Of a DNA stretch of 31,752 nt, positions 8,757 through 17,013 are shown piece after piece (the stretch's first letter is position 1; each line of letters starts with the position of its first letter). The DNA is from DATKSS01 sp035533335 (GTDB taxonomy: Bacteria > Chloroflexota > Dormibacteria > Dormibacterales > Dormibacteraceae), in assembly GCA_035533335.1 (NCBI GenBank), contig DATLUC010000079.1:1-31752 (forward strand), read 5' to 3'. The notes below the pieces were generated by a model that did no database searches, was not told the origin of the DNA, and saw only the letters and a program-made list of their open reading frames with translations. The position numbers and the translations under genes are program-made.

Positions 8757-9724
8757 CAGCTTCCACCCTCAGTGCCGGTCAACTCGATGAAGACGTCTTC
8801 GAGAGAGCGCTCGGCTGGGCGCAGCTCTGTGACGTCGAGCCCGCTCATGACCAGGCTCTTGGCGATGCTTGCGGTCTGACTCATGTCGACCCTCAGGCTG
8901 AAAGCGCCGTCTCGCACCGTTACGTGATCGGCTCCGTACGTCTTCTCCAGGACCAACCTCGCCTGGTCGGCCGGCTGGGCGCGGACAATCAACTCCGTCC
9001 CGCCGCGGATATCGTCGATGGTCCCCTCCCTGATCAGCTTGCCACGGCTGATGACCCCGATCCGAGTGCAGATCTGTTCGACCTCGTTGAGCAGGTGGCT
9101 CGACAGGAGAACGGTGCGCTCGCCGGTACCAAGGTTCTTGATGAGATTGCGAAACTCGACCATGCCCTGCGGGTCGAGGCCATTCGTGGGCTCATCAAGG
9201 ATGAGCAGCGCGGGATCCTTCAACAGGGCCGCCGCGACACCCAGTCTCTGCTTCATGCCGGTCGAGTAGGTGCCTGCAGGTCGATGCGCATGCTCGGTCA
9301 TCGCAACCTCGGCCAGCACTGCCGTCACCCGGTTGTCGGGCAGGCCGCAGTAACGGGCGAGCAGCCGCAGGTTGTCGTGCCCTGACAGGTAAGGCCAGAA
9401 AGCCGGCGCTTCGATCATCGCACCGAGGTGCCCCAACGATTGGGCTGAACCCGGCGATCCGCCCGCCACCGTCGCATTGCCGGAGGTTGGCTTGATCAAG
9501 CCGGTGAGCATCCTCAGGAACGTGGTCTTGCCGGCTCCGTTGGGGCCGAGCAATCCGAACACCTCGCCGGCGCGAATCGTGAGGCTGAGGCCCTGCACTG
9601 CGAGGACACCGCCGCTGTACTGCTTGGTCAGCCCGCGTGTCTCCATGAGCGTTGCGCCGCGCACGGGGATGCTCACGACGCTTTGGGAGCCGTTCAAATC
9701 CTTGGTCTCGGGCGTGGCGATCAC
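8756..9724 (-). CDS. ABC transporter ATP-binding protein (ABC-2 exporter)
   Basis: 322-residue ATPase partner of the permease at 7908. It has Walker A LLGPNGAGKTT (about 58-68), signature STGMKQRLGVAAALL, Walker B LLILDEPTNGLDP and the H-loop LLSSHLLNEVEQ. A C-terminal accessory domain of about 90 residues ends with ERSLEDVFIELTG, as in bacitracin/nisin-type and natA-like exporters. The GTG at 9724 has AGGGG five bases upstream. A shorter start at the internal ATG before ETRGLTKQYSGG would fit the family alignment equally well, because the first 26 residues are not part of the conserved domain. With the permease it probably forms a homodimeric two-subunit exporter. Confidence 0.92.
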   Translation of the reverse strand: MIATPETKDLNGSQSVVSIPVRGATLMETRGLTKQYSGGVLAVQGLSLTIRAGEVFGLLGPNGAGKTTFLRMLTGLIKPTSGNATVAGGSPGSAQSLGHLGAMIEAPAFWPYLSGHDNLRLLARYCGLPDNRVTAVLAEVAMTEHAHRPAGTYSTGMKQRLGVAAALLKDPALLILDEPTNGLDPQGMVEFRNLIKNLGTGERTVLLSSHLLNEVEQICTRIGVISRGKLIREGTIDDIRGGTELIVRAQPADQARLVLEKTYGADHVTVRDGAFSLRVDMSQTASIAKSLVMSGLDVTELRPAERSLEDVFIELTGTEGGS

Positions 9725-10025
9725 TTCGACCCCTGCACCACTCTTACAAGCAGAATCACGAGTTCAAAGTACGTCCGTCACACCTGATCTCATTAGGGCC
9801 ATATGGCCTGCGGCGACCAAGGCGATAGGCATTAGACGGCCGGCCGCCGGCCGGGGAGATGCGGATGTGATGTCGCGCGGACTCACGGCTCATTCGACGT
9901 GGGACCAAAGGCCCTGTTCCGGCGGCGGACCGGGCTTTACCTTGGGTTCAGCAGGTTCGCGGAGCCCATCGGGCCGGCCCGCCGCGGATGGAAAGTAAGT
10001 GGCAACGCCCGTGGAGGTGAGTTTG
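9725..10025. other. Intergenic region between divergent genes, with palindromes
   Basis: About 300 bases between the exporter operon (minus) and the SPW gene (plus). It contains a perfect 12-bp palindrome GGCCATATGGCC at 9797-9808 and a GC-rich inverted repeat (CGGCCGGC / GCCGGCCG) at about 9837-9853. The 12-bp palindrome could be an operator but might be chance in such GC-rich DNA. No gene is convincing here. An upstream in-frame GTG at 9999 for the SPW gene is rejected in favour of the ATG at 10026. Confidence 0.4.
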
Positions 10026-10385
10026 ATGTCGACAGCATTCAAGCGCTGGCAGGACTGGGCGGTTGTCGCAATCGGGGTCGCGGTTTTTGTGACTCCATTC
10101 GTGTTCGGTGACACCTCTAATGGCAGCGCCGCTTACAGTGCCTACATCCTGGGTGGCCTGGTGGCGGTGGCCGGTTTGGTCTCCGCGTTCCTCGCAAACG
10201 CATCGAAGATCGTGGAAGGTATCGTGACCGGCCTGGGCGTGATCCTCTTCTTCACCCCCTGGCTGTTTGGATTTACCGCCGTCACAGCGACCTCATGGGT
10301 CAGCTGGATCGCGGGCATCCTCGTGGTCGGCGTAAGCGGATTGGTGCTCCTCGCTGAAAGGCCGCAGCAGACGGTCATCAACTGA
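10026..10385 (+). CDS. SPW repeat family membrane protein
   Basis: 119-residue membrane protein. The ATG at 10026 is chosen because GGAGGTGA (10013-10020) sits five bases upstream. It has four hydrophobic segments arranged as two repeats. Each repeat has a tryptophan and a P-F/W-L/F-G turn: WAVVAIGVAVFVTPFVFG and GLGVILFFTPWLFGF, each followed by a second helix (AYILGGLVAVAGLVSAF and WIAGILVVGVSGLVLL). This matches the SPW repeat family (PF03779-like), small membrane proteins of unknown function found in soil bacteria. A strong hairpin follows the stop. Confidence 0.85.
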   Translation: MSTAFKRWQDWAVVAIGVAVFVTPFVFGDTSNGSAAYSAYILGGLVAVAGLVSAFLANASKIVEGIVTGLGVILFFTPWLFGFTAVTATSWVSWIAGILVVGVSGLVLLAERPQQTVIN

Positions 10386-10398
10386 GAGACCTGCATTG

Positions 10399-10429
10399 AG
10401 GAGGCGGGACAATTCGAGTCCCGCCTCCT
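10399..10429. terminator. Perfect 12-bp inverted repeat, probable bidirectional terminator
   Basis: AGGAGGCGGGAC (10399-10410) and GTCCCGCCTCCT (10418-10429) are perfectly complementary around a 7-base loop. The hairpin lies between the convergent SPW gene, whose stop is 13 bases away, and the methyltransferase gene. No clear U-tract follows on either side, so it may be a stem-only terminator or an mRNA-stabilising structure. Confidence 0.7.
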
Positions 10430-10465
10430 GATGCGTCCACGCAGCCGGCCGGATGCGCGGCGCGA

Positions 10466-11262
10466 TTAACGGGCGGCGCGGCCTTTGACCGCCCAAGCTC
10501 TGGACATCATCCGGATCTCGCCGCTCTTCCCGGCCGGCAATCTGGACCGGATCAGCTCACGAAGGCGCGCTCGCTTGGCTTCAGCAAGGGACATCTGGTA
10601 CGCCGGCGCAGGCGCCTGGCCGCCGAAGAACGGGTTCCAGTAGTCGTCGAAATCGGCAAAGACCATCTGGCAGTCGAGGGCCCGCACCTCGATCGCCTCC
10701 ATGCCTGACGATTCGAAGCAATCGCGCAGCGCAGGGGGAGAGCAGATTGCGAAGCGTGCTCCTTCGTCGAGTGCGGCCGTGGCCGGGTCGAGCTCGACGG
10801 CGGCGTCCCAGAACACGCGCATCATGCGCATGCCGACGGAGTAGTCCCAGACGTACGCGCCGACCTCCCGCCGGGCCGCAAGACCCGGCGCATCTCGACC
10901 ACCGCGCGCAGTGGGTCGGGCACGAAGTTGAGCACGAGAGCTGAGGCGACGGCCTCGAATTCGCCCTCAGGGAAATCCAGGCTGGCGGCGTTGCCTACGG
11001 AGAAGCTCGCCCGGGCATCGGATATGGCGGCAGCGGCGTGCCAGATGAATTCCTCAGACGGGTCGATGCCCACCACCGCGACAGGTTGGGCGTCAGCGAG
11101 AATCGCTTCGGTCAGAGAGCCGGTTCCGCAGCCGACGTCCAACCACCGGCCTCCCGGCGCAACTGCGAGCCACTCGAGGAAGACCGGGCCGAGTAGGCGG
11201 CTCCAGCGGCCGACGTAAGGCTCGTACAAGTCGGCTCGATTGAAGGCAGCCGGAGCGCTCAT
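10466..11262 (-). pseudogene. SAM-dependent class I methyltransferase, frameshifted
   Basis: Two abutting frames together encode one methyltransferase of about 265 residues. The N-terminal part, starting at 11262, carries motif I LDVGCGTGSLTEA, the acidic loop GIDPSEEF, and the RAVVEMRRVLRPGG segment of Methyltransf_11/25 enzymes. After RPGG the frame breaks. Coding resumes in another frame as VGAYVWDYSVGMRMMRVFWD and runs to the stop at 10466. Adding one C to the CCC run at 10867-10869 (one G in the coding strand) gives RPGGEVGAYVWDY, the expected family sequence, so a single-base loss explains the break. It could be a recent pseudogene or a homopolymer sequencing error. The rest is intact. 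Substrate unknown. Confidence 0.82.
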
Positions 11263-11430
11263 CTGCCGGAGTTATCTTCGCCTGGTGAAGAAGCATCACC
11301 GCAACGGGAATGGTGATTACCGCCAAGGCCACAGACCAGCTTTCAGCAGTGCAGTCTGACCGGATTCGTGTTCGAGAGAGGGTTCGCCGACAGCGGTTAC
11401 GCCATCGGCAAACCTTGGGGGGAAATGGAT

Positions 11431-11877
11431 CTACGCCGCGCGCTTGGCCGACTTGTGCGCCACCACGTGCTTGCGCGTGGCACGGTGTGCCGGCGTGGCC
11501 TTGGCCGCTGCCCGGCGCTTGGGTGCGTGGCGCACCGGAGCCGGCGTCACAGACTTGACCAGACCGTGAAGCAGCTTGCGCTGCGATTCCACCACACGCT
11601 CCGCGAGGTCGTAAGCGGCCGAGACCGCCGATGCGGCTGACGGCCGTGGCTTCGAGCCCTTGCGGACCTTGGGCGTAAGCCCGTCGAGAAGCGGGACGAG
11701 CGCCTCGCGCTGCGACCTCAACGTGTGGGCCGCGAACACCAGCGCACGGTCGACCATCTCGGCGGGCGAGGGAACGTTCTCTACTGCCTTCGTCGCGGCC
11801 GTGATGAAGTTCGCCTCGTCTTTCGCGATCTCAGACCAGGCCTGCCCGATCTGGCCTCTTACGGTTCTTTTTGCCAT
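11431..11877 (-). CDS. Phasin-like helical protein with histone H1-like basic tail
   Basis: 148 residues from the ATG at 11877, chosen because AAGGAG lies seven bases upstream. A longer frame from 12042 lacks a binding site and reads as non-coding. Residues 1 to about 110 are predicted to be helical and amphipathic (TVRGQIGQAWSEIAKDE, MVDRALVFAAHTLRSQ, DLAERVVESQRKLLHGLV), resembling phasin-like or structural helical-bundle proteins. The C-terminal 35 or so residues are very rich in Lys, Arg, Ala and His with AAK/ATP/TRK repeats, like the tail of histone H1-like and mycobacterial HBHA proteins. It may bind DNA, polyphosphate or a granule surface. The specific role is unknown. Confidence 0.72.
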   Translation of the reverse strand: MAKRTVRGQIGQAWSEIAKDEANFITAATKAVENVPSPAEMVDRALVFAAHTLRSQREALVPLLDGLTPKVRKGSKPRPSAASAVSAAYDLAERVVESQRKLLHGLVKSVTPAPVRHAPKRRAAAKATPAHRATRKHVVAHKSAKRAA

Positions 11878-12115
11878 CTGAATTCTCCTTGTTGAATTGC
11901 CGGCATCGCGGACCACGGTGATCCGCTCAGACCAACTCTGTCCCTCGGGCTCGCGCAGAGTCAGGGCCATTCGCCCCACCCCGCGGGTGCCAGACGGGAG
12001 TCGAGACCGAAGTCCGTGAGGAACCACGACGTCTGACCCCACGCATAGTTTTATTTACCAAGGCCTGCAGAAACCTGGTCTTGATCAGGTTCCTCGGGCA
12101 ACGGGCCGGACGGCC

Positions 12116-12417
12116 ATGGCCGCGTGCGACCGCTCCTCCCAAGTTCGGAACCATGATCAGTCCGACACGCCAGAAGGAGCGACCGCAGAGCAGCTCGACG
12201 CGTTCGCGGTGAGCCTGCGCAACAAGGCCCACACGCACGTTCGCGAGCTGCTGACCGCAGGCGCGCCCGAAATGGAGATTGTCGATTACATCGCGAGCAT
12301 CAAGCCCACCGAGGCTGATTCGACGCTCCCAGTTCCCGGAGCGAGAACTCTGGGGTCGGTCTCCACCCCGGCCACGCGTTCGAGCGGCTGCAGGCCGCTC
12401 GCACGGCGTGGGTTTAG
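12116..12417 (+). pseudogene. Small hypothetical gene, probably frameshifted
   Basis: From the ATG at 12116 the frame reads as a plausible small protein, with helical segments TAEQLDAFAVSLRNKAHTHV and ELLTAGAPEMEIVDYIASI up to about 12310. It then runs on, unconvincingly, into the oppositely oriented DUF1918 gene. In another frame, SENSGVGLHPGHAFERLQ followed by AARTAWV leads to a TAG at 12415-12417, ending exactly where the DUF1918 gene ends. The combined product would be about 100 residues. A single indel between about 12320 and 12350 is the simplest explanation. I do not recognise the family, and the start is uncertain. Confidence 0.35.
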
Positions 12418-12418
12418 T

Positions 12419-12628
12419 TCAGCGCGATGCGACCTTCTTCGCTTTGGGGATGATTCTGGTGGTCCCGGCGGTGGGGTAGAACGTGCTCTCGTGACCGTCG
12501 CTCCAGCGGACGCGGTAGTGAGAGTTGTCGCCGGCACCCAGCACCTCCTGGATCACGCCCTCCCGCGCCGACTGCCCGACGCGTTCCGACTCCATGCTCA
12601 CGCGATCCCCGACTTTGCCTAGCTCCAT
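12419..12628 (-). CDS. DUF1918 domain-containing protein
   Basis: 69-residue protein. The ATG at 12628 has AGGAGG eight bases upstream. The sequence GKVGDRVSMESERVGQ, then GVIQEVLGAGD and YRVRWSDGHESTFYPTAG is the DUF1918 pattern, a small SH3-like beta-barrel common in actinobacteria and relatives. Members are thought to be stress-related nucleic-acid or protein binders, but the role is not established. The last ten residues are Lys-rich. The gene converges on the small plus-strand gene at 12116-12417 with one base between the stops. Confidence 0.88.
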   Translation of the reverse strand: MELGKVGDRVSMESERVGQSAREGVIQEVLGAGDNSHYRVRWSDGHESTFYPTAGTTRIIPKAKKVASR

Positions 12629-12848
12629 GGTTCGAACCTCCTGATATTGATCGTGACGATTCCAACGCTAGGCCAGGAAGGTCGGGCCGACGAGGGCACT
12701 AAGACCCTGGTTGGCATGGGCCGTCGGTCACGTGGTGGTCGACGGTCTTCAAACTCAGTGTGCTGACGGGGACGCGCTCCAGGACCTTCATCGACGCAGA
12801 GCGATGGAAGCTTTGCTCGGCGCAGCGCTCTCCAGCCGATGAGTGGGA

Positions 12849-13229
12849 TCAGTGCAGGAAGAGGTGAAGATCGATGGGAGGCGCACCGCCCTGGTTTCCG
12901 ATGACCACCAGCGCCGTGCCTTCGGCCGGCCCGATTGTCATCGTCGTCGAGTTGTTGAAGAAGTTCTGGTTCTTGCCGAGCCGGCCCTGGACGTAGTCGG
13001 GCAAGGCGTCGAGCGCCTTGTCTTTCGATCCCACCGAACCAGCGACCGTGATGTTGCTCTGGGTGAACGGCACCCGGACCGACACGCCGACGCCCGCCAC
13101 CACGTTGAAAAGGCTGAACAGCACACCGACGATCAGGACGAAGAAGAATCCGCCGCAGCCACACCCGCAGCCCCGATCGCGGTAGCGGGTGCGCCAGCGA
13201 GTCCGTTCGACGATGACCTTGTCAGCCAT
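12849..13229 (-). CDS. Hypothetical single-span membrane protein with Cys-Gly cluster
   Basis: 126 residues, with the ATG at 13229 preceded by GGAGAGG. A basic N-terminus (RTRWRTRYRDRG) is followed by CGCGCGG, then one membrane span GFFFVLIVGVLFSLFNVVAGV at about 27-47. An extracytoplasmic domain of about 80 residues follows, with VRVPFTQSNITVAGSVGSKD and NNSTTMTIGPAEGTALVVIG. The three cysteines just before the span could take a lipid or form a metal or disulfide site, but there is no lipobox at the N-terminus. The gene follows the VIT1/CCC1 gene by 16 bases and probably shares its transcript. I do not recognise a family. Confidence 0.7.
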   Translation of the reverse strand: MADKVIVERTRWRTRYRDRGCGCGCGGFFFVLIVGVLFSLFNVVAGVGVSVRVPFTQSNITVAGSVGSKDKALDALPDYVQGRLGKNQNFFNNSTTMTIGPAEGTALVVIGNQGGAPPIDLHLFLH

Positions 13230-13245
13230 TACCTCTCCACCTTGT

Positions 13246-13944
13246 TCATGAGATTGCGCGCGCCAGTAAGAACGCCGCCGTGGCGGCGATTCCGCCGATG
13301 ACCACCGTCTGCACGGCGCTGACCAGCGGCTTCGCCCCGCTGAATCGCCCCTTGACGTAGCCGAAGATCGCCAGGGCGATCGCCGTCACCACCGCGGAGA
13401 GCATCAGCGCTGAGTGAACGTTGCTGATCGCCATGTACGGCGCCAGCGGGACGATTCCTCCCAACGCGTAAGAACCTCCAATGGTCGCCGCGCTGATCAC
13501 CGCCCGGCGCGGATCGGGCTTCTCGAGCCCAAGCTCGAACCGCATCATGAACTCAACCCAGGCCTCGGGCCTGCGGCGCAAGCCCTGGACCACGGGACCG
13601 CTCTCGTCGGCCGTGAGCCCGAAGGCCTCAAAGACCTGCTCGACCTCGCGCGCCTCGATGTCCGGGACCGACTTGATCTCGGCCTCCTCGCGGCGTCGCT
13701 CGCTGGCATAGTGCTCGGATTCGCTGCGGCTCGCCAGGTAACCGCCGAGGCCCATCGCGATCGACCCTGCCGCGATCTCGGCCAGGCCGGCAGTCACCAC
13801 GAGATGGCTGACCGCGATCGCGCCCGAGATGCCCGCCGCCAGCGCGAACGGGACCGTGAGGCCGTCTGACATCCCGATGACAACGTCGCGGACAGAGTCG
13901 CTGGCTGTGAAATGTCTCTCTGCGTGCTCGGGGTGCAGGTGCAT
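13246..13944 (-). CDS. VIT1/CCC1 family membrane transporter
   Basis: 232-residue membrane protein of the vacuolar iron transporter (VIT1/CCC1) family, proteins that carry Fe2+ or Mn2+ across membranes. The N-terminus is His-rich (MHLHPEHAERH). The signature SDSVRDVVIGMSDGLTVPFA is the conserved family start. TM2 has GLAEIAAGSIAMGLGGYLASRSE. A cytoplasmic segment with many Glu residues (RRREEAEIKSVPDIEAREVE) corresponds to the metal-binding domain of plant and yeast members. Three further spans follow at the C-terminal end, ending in VVIGGIAATAAFLLARAI. Direction and metal are inferred from family knowledge. Confidence 0.93.
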   Translation of the reverse strand: MHLHPEHAERHFTASDSVRDVVIGMSDGLTVPFALAAGISGAIAVSHLVVTAGLAEIAAGSIAMGLGGYLASRSESEHYASERRREEAEIKSVPDIEAREVEQVFEAFGLTADESGPVVQGLRRRPEAWVEFMMRFELGLEKPDPRRAVISAATIGGSYALGGIVPLAPYMAISNVHSALMLSAVVTAIALAIFGYVKGRFSGAKPLVSAVQTVVIGGIAATAAFLLARAIS

Positions 13945-14073
13945 GTGTCCTGATTCTGACGATCGACGATCGCAGGAGGGCCTGCCGCTCGGCCCCGACG
14001 ACTCGGGGCCTTCAGCCCTGTCTACTGTCTTGGCGATGAGGCGGCGTCAGGGTCGTCGGCGAGATCCCCTCAG

Positions 14074-14493
14074 CTACGAGTCGACTTCGGTCTCGGTTTC
14101 CTCGGGATCGGTGACGAGCTCGTCCTCGTCGCTGGCCGAGTAAAGGTCGCGCACCTCCGCGCCCGCGGTTTCGAAATCTCCGATGCCCTCGGTGGAGTCG
14201 TCCTCTACGACCTCACCGGACCCGCGCGACTCAGCCAGCAGCTGGTCGAACGCGCGCTGAGCCTCCGGCCAGGTCGGGTACTCCCAGAACTCCGTACCGA
14301 CAGGGATCTCGGCGCCCTCGGTCTCGTCGACGCCATGCTGGAGGATGAAGCCTCGACCGCTGTCCGGATCCTGGATCAACGAGATGAACCGCTGGCCGGT
14401 CAGCTCGGCCCGCCGTTCGGCCTGGCCTTCGTTCTCCAGCTCGAACAATCGGCTCAGGACCTGTTCTTCGCTTTTCTCTTGCATGATTCTCAT
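14074..14493 (-). CDS. Acidic hypothetical protein
   Basis: 139 residues from the ATG at 14493, or 136 from the ATG at 14484. Neither has a strong ribosome binding site. A helical N-terminus (EEQVLSRLFELENEGQ) is followed by a compact central part (FISLIQDPDSGRGFILQHG, then TEFWEYPTWPEAQRAFDQLL). The last 50 residues are almost wholly acidic (EVVEDDSTEGIGDFE, DEDELVTDPEETETEVD). The frame stays open far upstream into the TreY gene, but that part is antisense to treY and not real. I do not recognise the family. It is divergent from treY with about 65 bases between starts, so the two may share a promoter region. Confidence 0.68.
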   Translation of the reverse strand: MRIMQEKSEEQVLSRLFELENEGQAERRAELTGQRFISLIQDPDSGRGFILQHGVDETEGAEIPVGTEFWEYPTWPEAQRAFDQLLAESRGSGEVVEDDSTEGIGDFETAGAEVRDLYSASDEDELVTDPEETETEVDS

Positions 14494-14559
14494 TCTGGTG
14501 GAACTGGGGAACAAGCATGGTGCCGTCGAGCTCGCCGTTCGGTGCCGTGAGGGCGTGAT

Positions 14560-17013
14560 TTGACCCCGCGCTGCACCTATCGACTGCAGCTTTCCGTTGA
14601 CTTTCCCTTCGAGGCTGCCGCCTCCTGTGCCGGCTACCTGGCCTCGCTGGGTGTGACCCACGTCTACTGCTCGCCGTTCCTGCAATCCGCGTCCGGCAGC
14701 GCGCACGGGTATGACGTGGTCGACCCGACCCGAATTAACAAGGAGCTGGGGGGCGTTGCAGGGTTCCGGTCCTTGGTCGAGGAGTTGGGTCGAAATGGTC
14801 TCGAGGTGTTGATGGATATCGTGCCCAATCACATGGCGTCGGCGGGCCGCGCCAACCCGTGGTGGTGGGACATCCTTCGCAATGGGCGTTCGAGCCGGTA
14901 TGCAAGCTACTTCGACATCGACTGGGAACCGGCGATGTCCCACGTCAAAGGCAAGGTCCTTCTCGGCGTGCTGGGCGAGCGATACGGCCGCGAGCTCGAG
15001 GCGGGACACCTGGTGCTCGAGCGCCAGGGGTCTGAGGTCGTCGTCCGTTATCAGGACGTGGAGTTCCCGATCTCGAACGAATCGCTGGAAGGCGTCGACC
15101 TGGATGCGGCCGGCGCCGATCCTGGAACTCTCGACGCGATTCTGCAACGGCAGCACTACCGCCTTGCCTACTGGCGCACCGCGCAGGCCGAGCTGAACTA
15201 CAGGCGGTTCTTCACGGTCGACACGTTGATCGGCCTACGGGTCGAACGCGCCGAGGTGTTGCGAGACAGCCACCGCCTGGTGCTCGAGCTGGTTGCGGCC
15301 GGGCAGGTGCGCGGGCTGCGGATCGACCACGTCGACGGCCTCAGGGATCCCCAGGCTTATCTCGACACGATTCGTACCGCCGCACCGGGCGCATATCTAG
15401 TGGTTGAGAAGGTCCTTGGTTACGACGAGGAGCTGCCAGGCTCCTTTCCCGTCGACGGGACCACCGGCTATGACTTCATATCTCACGCGGACAGCCTGTT
15501 CGTCGATTCGCCGAACGAGCAGGCGATGACGGCGCTCTACCACGCTTTCACCGGCGAGTCCCAGGCCTGGCAGGACGTCGTCCGGACCGCCAAGCAGGAG
15601 GTCATGGTCACCGAGCTGGCCCCGGACCTCGAGCGCCTGACGAGCCTCCTGGTCGACATCTGCGAGCGGCACCGAATGCACCGCGACCGCACACGCAGCG
15701 AGCTGCAGGAGGCGATTCGCGAGGTCGCGGCCGCGCTCAGCGTCTACCGCACCTACGTGCGCCCCGGGGCGGCGAGCGATCGTGACCGCGCGCGGGTGGC
15801 GCAGGCGGTCGACGACGCGGCCCACCGTCGCCCGGACGTCGACGCAGAGCTCCTGACGTTTGTGGGCACGTTGCTCCTGATGGAACACGAAGGCGAGGTC
15901 GAATCGGAGTTCGCCGGCCGTTTTCAGCAGTTCACCCCGGCGGTGATGGCGAAAGGGGTGGAGGACACGGCCTACTACCGCTACAACCGGCTGGTCTCGC
16001 TGAACGAGGTCGGCGGCGATCCGGGCGCTTTCGGTCGCACGGTCGACGGGTTCCATGAGTTCTGCTCGCGCATATCGCGGCAGTGGCCGGCCACGATGCT
16101 CACCCTCGCCACTCACGACACCAAGCGCAGCGCAGACGTCAGGTCGAGACTCAGCCTCCTGTCCGAGATCCCCGCGGAGTGGGACGCCGCGGTGCGCCGC
16201 TGGGCCGTGCACAACGAGCGCTATCGCACCCAGGGCTATCCCGACCGCAGCCTGGAATACCTCATGTACCAGACGCTGGTCGGCGCCTGGCCGATCGATG
16301 TGGCCCGTATGACGCAGTTCCTGAAGAAGGCGTCGCGCGAGGCCAAGACACACACGTCCTGGATGGATCCGGTGGCCGCCTATGAGGACGCTGTGACGCA
16401 GTTCGCGACCAGCGTGATGGCGGATGCGGAATTCCTGGGCGACCTCCAGACGTTCATCGGAAGCCACCAGCTGGTCTCGCTCGGCCGGGTCAACTCACTG
16501 TCTCAGGCAACGCTTCTGCTTACCTGTCCCGGCGTGCCCGACCTTTACCAGGGCTCCGAGCTTTGGGACCTCAGCCTCGTCGACCCCGACAACCGCAGGC
16601 CTGTCGACTACGAGCTCAGGCGGCGTCTCCTCGACGAGACGGGCAACGGCAGCGCGGCCGAGGTAATGGCCCGTGCCGACGAGGGCGCGCCCAAGCTGTG
16701 GCTCATCTCGCGACTCCTGGAGGCGCGCCGCGCGCGACCGGAGCTTTTCGACGGAGCTCCTTATGAGCCGATTGCCGCAAGCGGCTCCCGGGCACGCCAC
16801 GTCCTGGCATTCGCGAGGGGCAAGCTCGTCGTGGCGATACCCCGCCTCGTCGTGGGCCTGGGCGGCGACTGGGGAGACACGGCGGTCGAGCTGCCGCCCG
16901 GCGCGTGGCGCGACGTCCTGACCGGCAATGCTGTCGAGGGCGGCGCCTCGGTCGCCCTCCGTGCGCTGCTTGCCGATTTCCCCGTCGCCGTGCTGGCCCA
17001 ACCGCAGGGCTGA
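14560..17013 (+). CDS. treY: Malto-oligosyltrehalose synthase
   Basis: TreY, a GH13 enzyme of 817 residues that isomerises the reducing-end alpha-1,4 bond of maltodextrins to the alpha-1,1 bond of trehalose. The TTG at 14560 begins the conserved CTYRLQLSVDFPF, so no N-terminal residues are missing. Family regions: TPRCTYRLQL..VTHVYCSPFLQSASGSAHGYDV, MDIVPNHMA (about 85-93), RIDHVDGL with nucleophile Asp256, VVEKVLGYDEELP with acid/base Glu283, and the later THDTKRSADVRSRL with the third Asp. The C-terminal beta domain is present. It overlaps treZ by one base (TGATG), so treY, treZ and treX are one operon. All catalytic residues are intact. Confidence 0.96.
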   Translation: MTPRCTYRLQLSVDFPFEAAASCAGYLASLGVTHVYCSPFLQSASGSAHGYDVVDPTRINKELGGVAGFRSLVEELGRNGLEVLMDIVPNHMASAGRANPWWWDILRNGRSSRYASYFDIDWEPAMSHVKGKVLLGVLGERYGRELEAGHLVLERQGSEVVVRYQDVEFPISNESLEGVDLDAAGADPGTLDAILQRQHYRLAYWRTAQAELNYRRFFTVDTLIGLRVERAEVLRDSHRLVLELVAAGQVRGLRIDHVDGLRDPQAYLDTIRTAAPGAYLVVEKVLGYDEELPGSFPVDGTTGYDFISHADSLFVDSPNEQAMTALYHAFTGESQAWQDVVRTAKQEVMVTELAPDLERLTSLLVDICERHRMHRDRTRSELQEAIREVAAALSVYRTYVRPGAASDRDRARVAQAVDDAAHRRPDVDAELLTFVGTLLLMEHEGEVESEFAGRFQQFTPAVMAKGVEDTAYYRYNRLVSLNEVGGDPGAFGRTVDGFHEFCSRISRQWPATMLTLATHDTKRSADVRSRLSLLSEIPAEWDAAVRRWAVHNERYRTQGYPDRSLEYLMYQTLVGAWPIDVARMTQFLKKASREAKTHTSWMDPVAAYEDAVTQFATSVMADAEFLGDLQTFIGSHQLVSLGRVNSLSQATLLLTCPGVPDLYQGSELWDLSLVDPDNRRPVDYELRRRLLDETGNGSAAEVMARADEGAPKLWLISRLLEARRARPELFDGAPYEPIAASGSRARHVLAFARGKLVVAIPRLVVGLGGDWGDTAVELPPGAWRDVLTGNAVEGGASVALRALLADFPVAVLAQPQG

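Noticed and set aside
9725..9770. Possible promoter for the ABC exporter on the minus strand (TTGAAC ... TAAGAG)
   Set aside because: Both boxes are poor and the spacing is 15 bases, so it is not strong enough to list.
12072..12091. AACCTG/CAGGTT hairpin upstream of the small plus-strand gene
   Set aside because: Six base pairs without a T-run and not at the end of any gene, so no function can be supported.
12629..12640. GGTTCGAACC sequence resembling a tRNA T-loop
   Set aside because: It is the leader of the DUF1918 gene, beside its AGGAGG. No acceptor, D or anticodon arm can be drawn around it.
14494..15156. Long minus-strand frame extending the acidic protein gene over treY
   Set aside because: It is antisense to conserved treY coding sequence and reads as composition-driven shadow. 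The acidic protein starts at 14493 or 14484.
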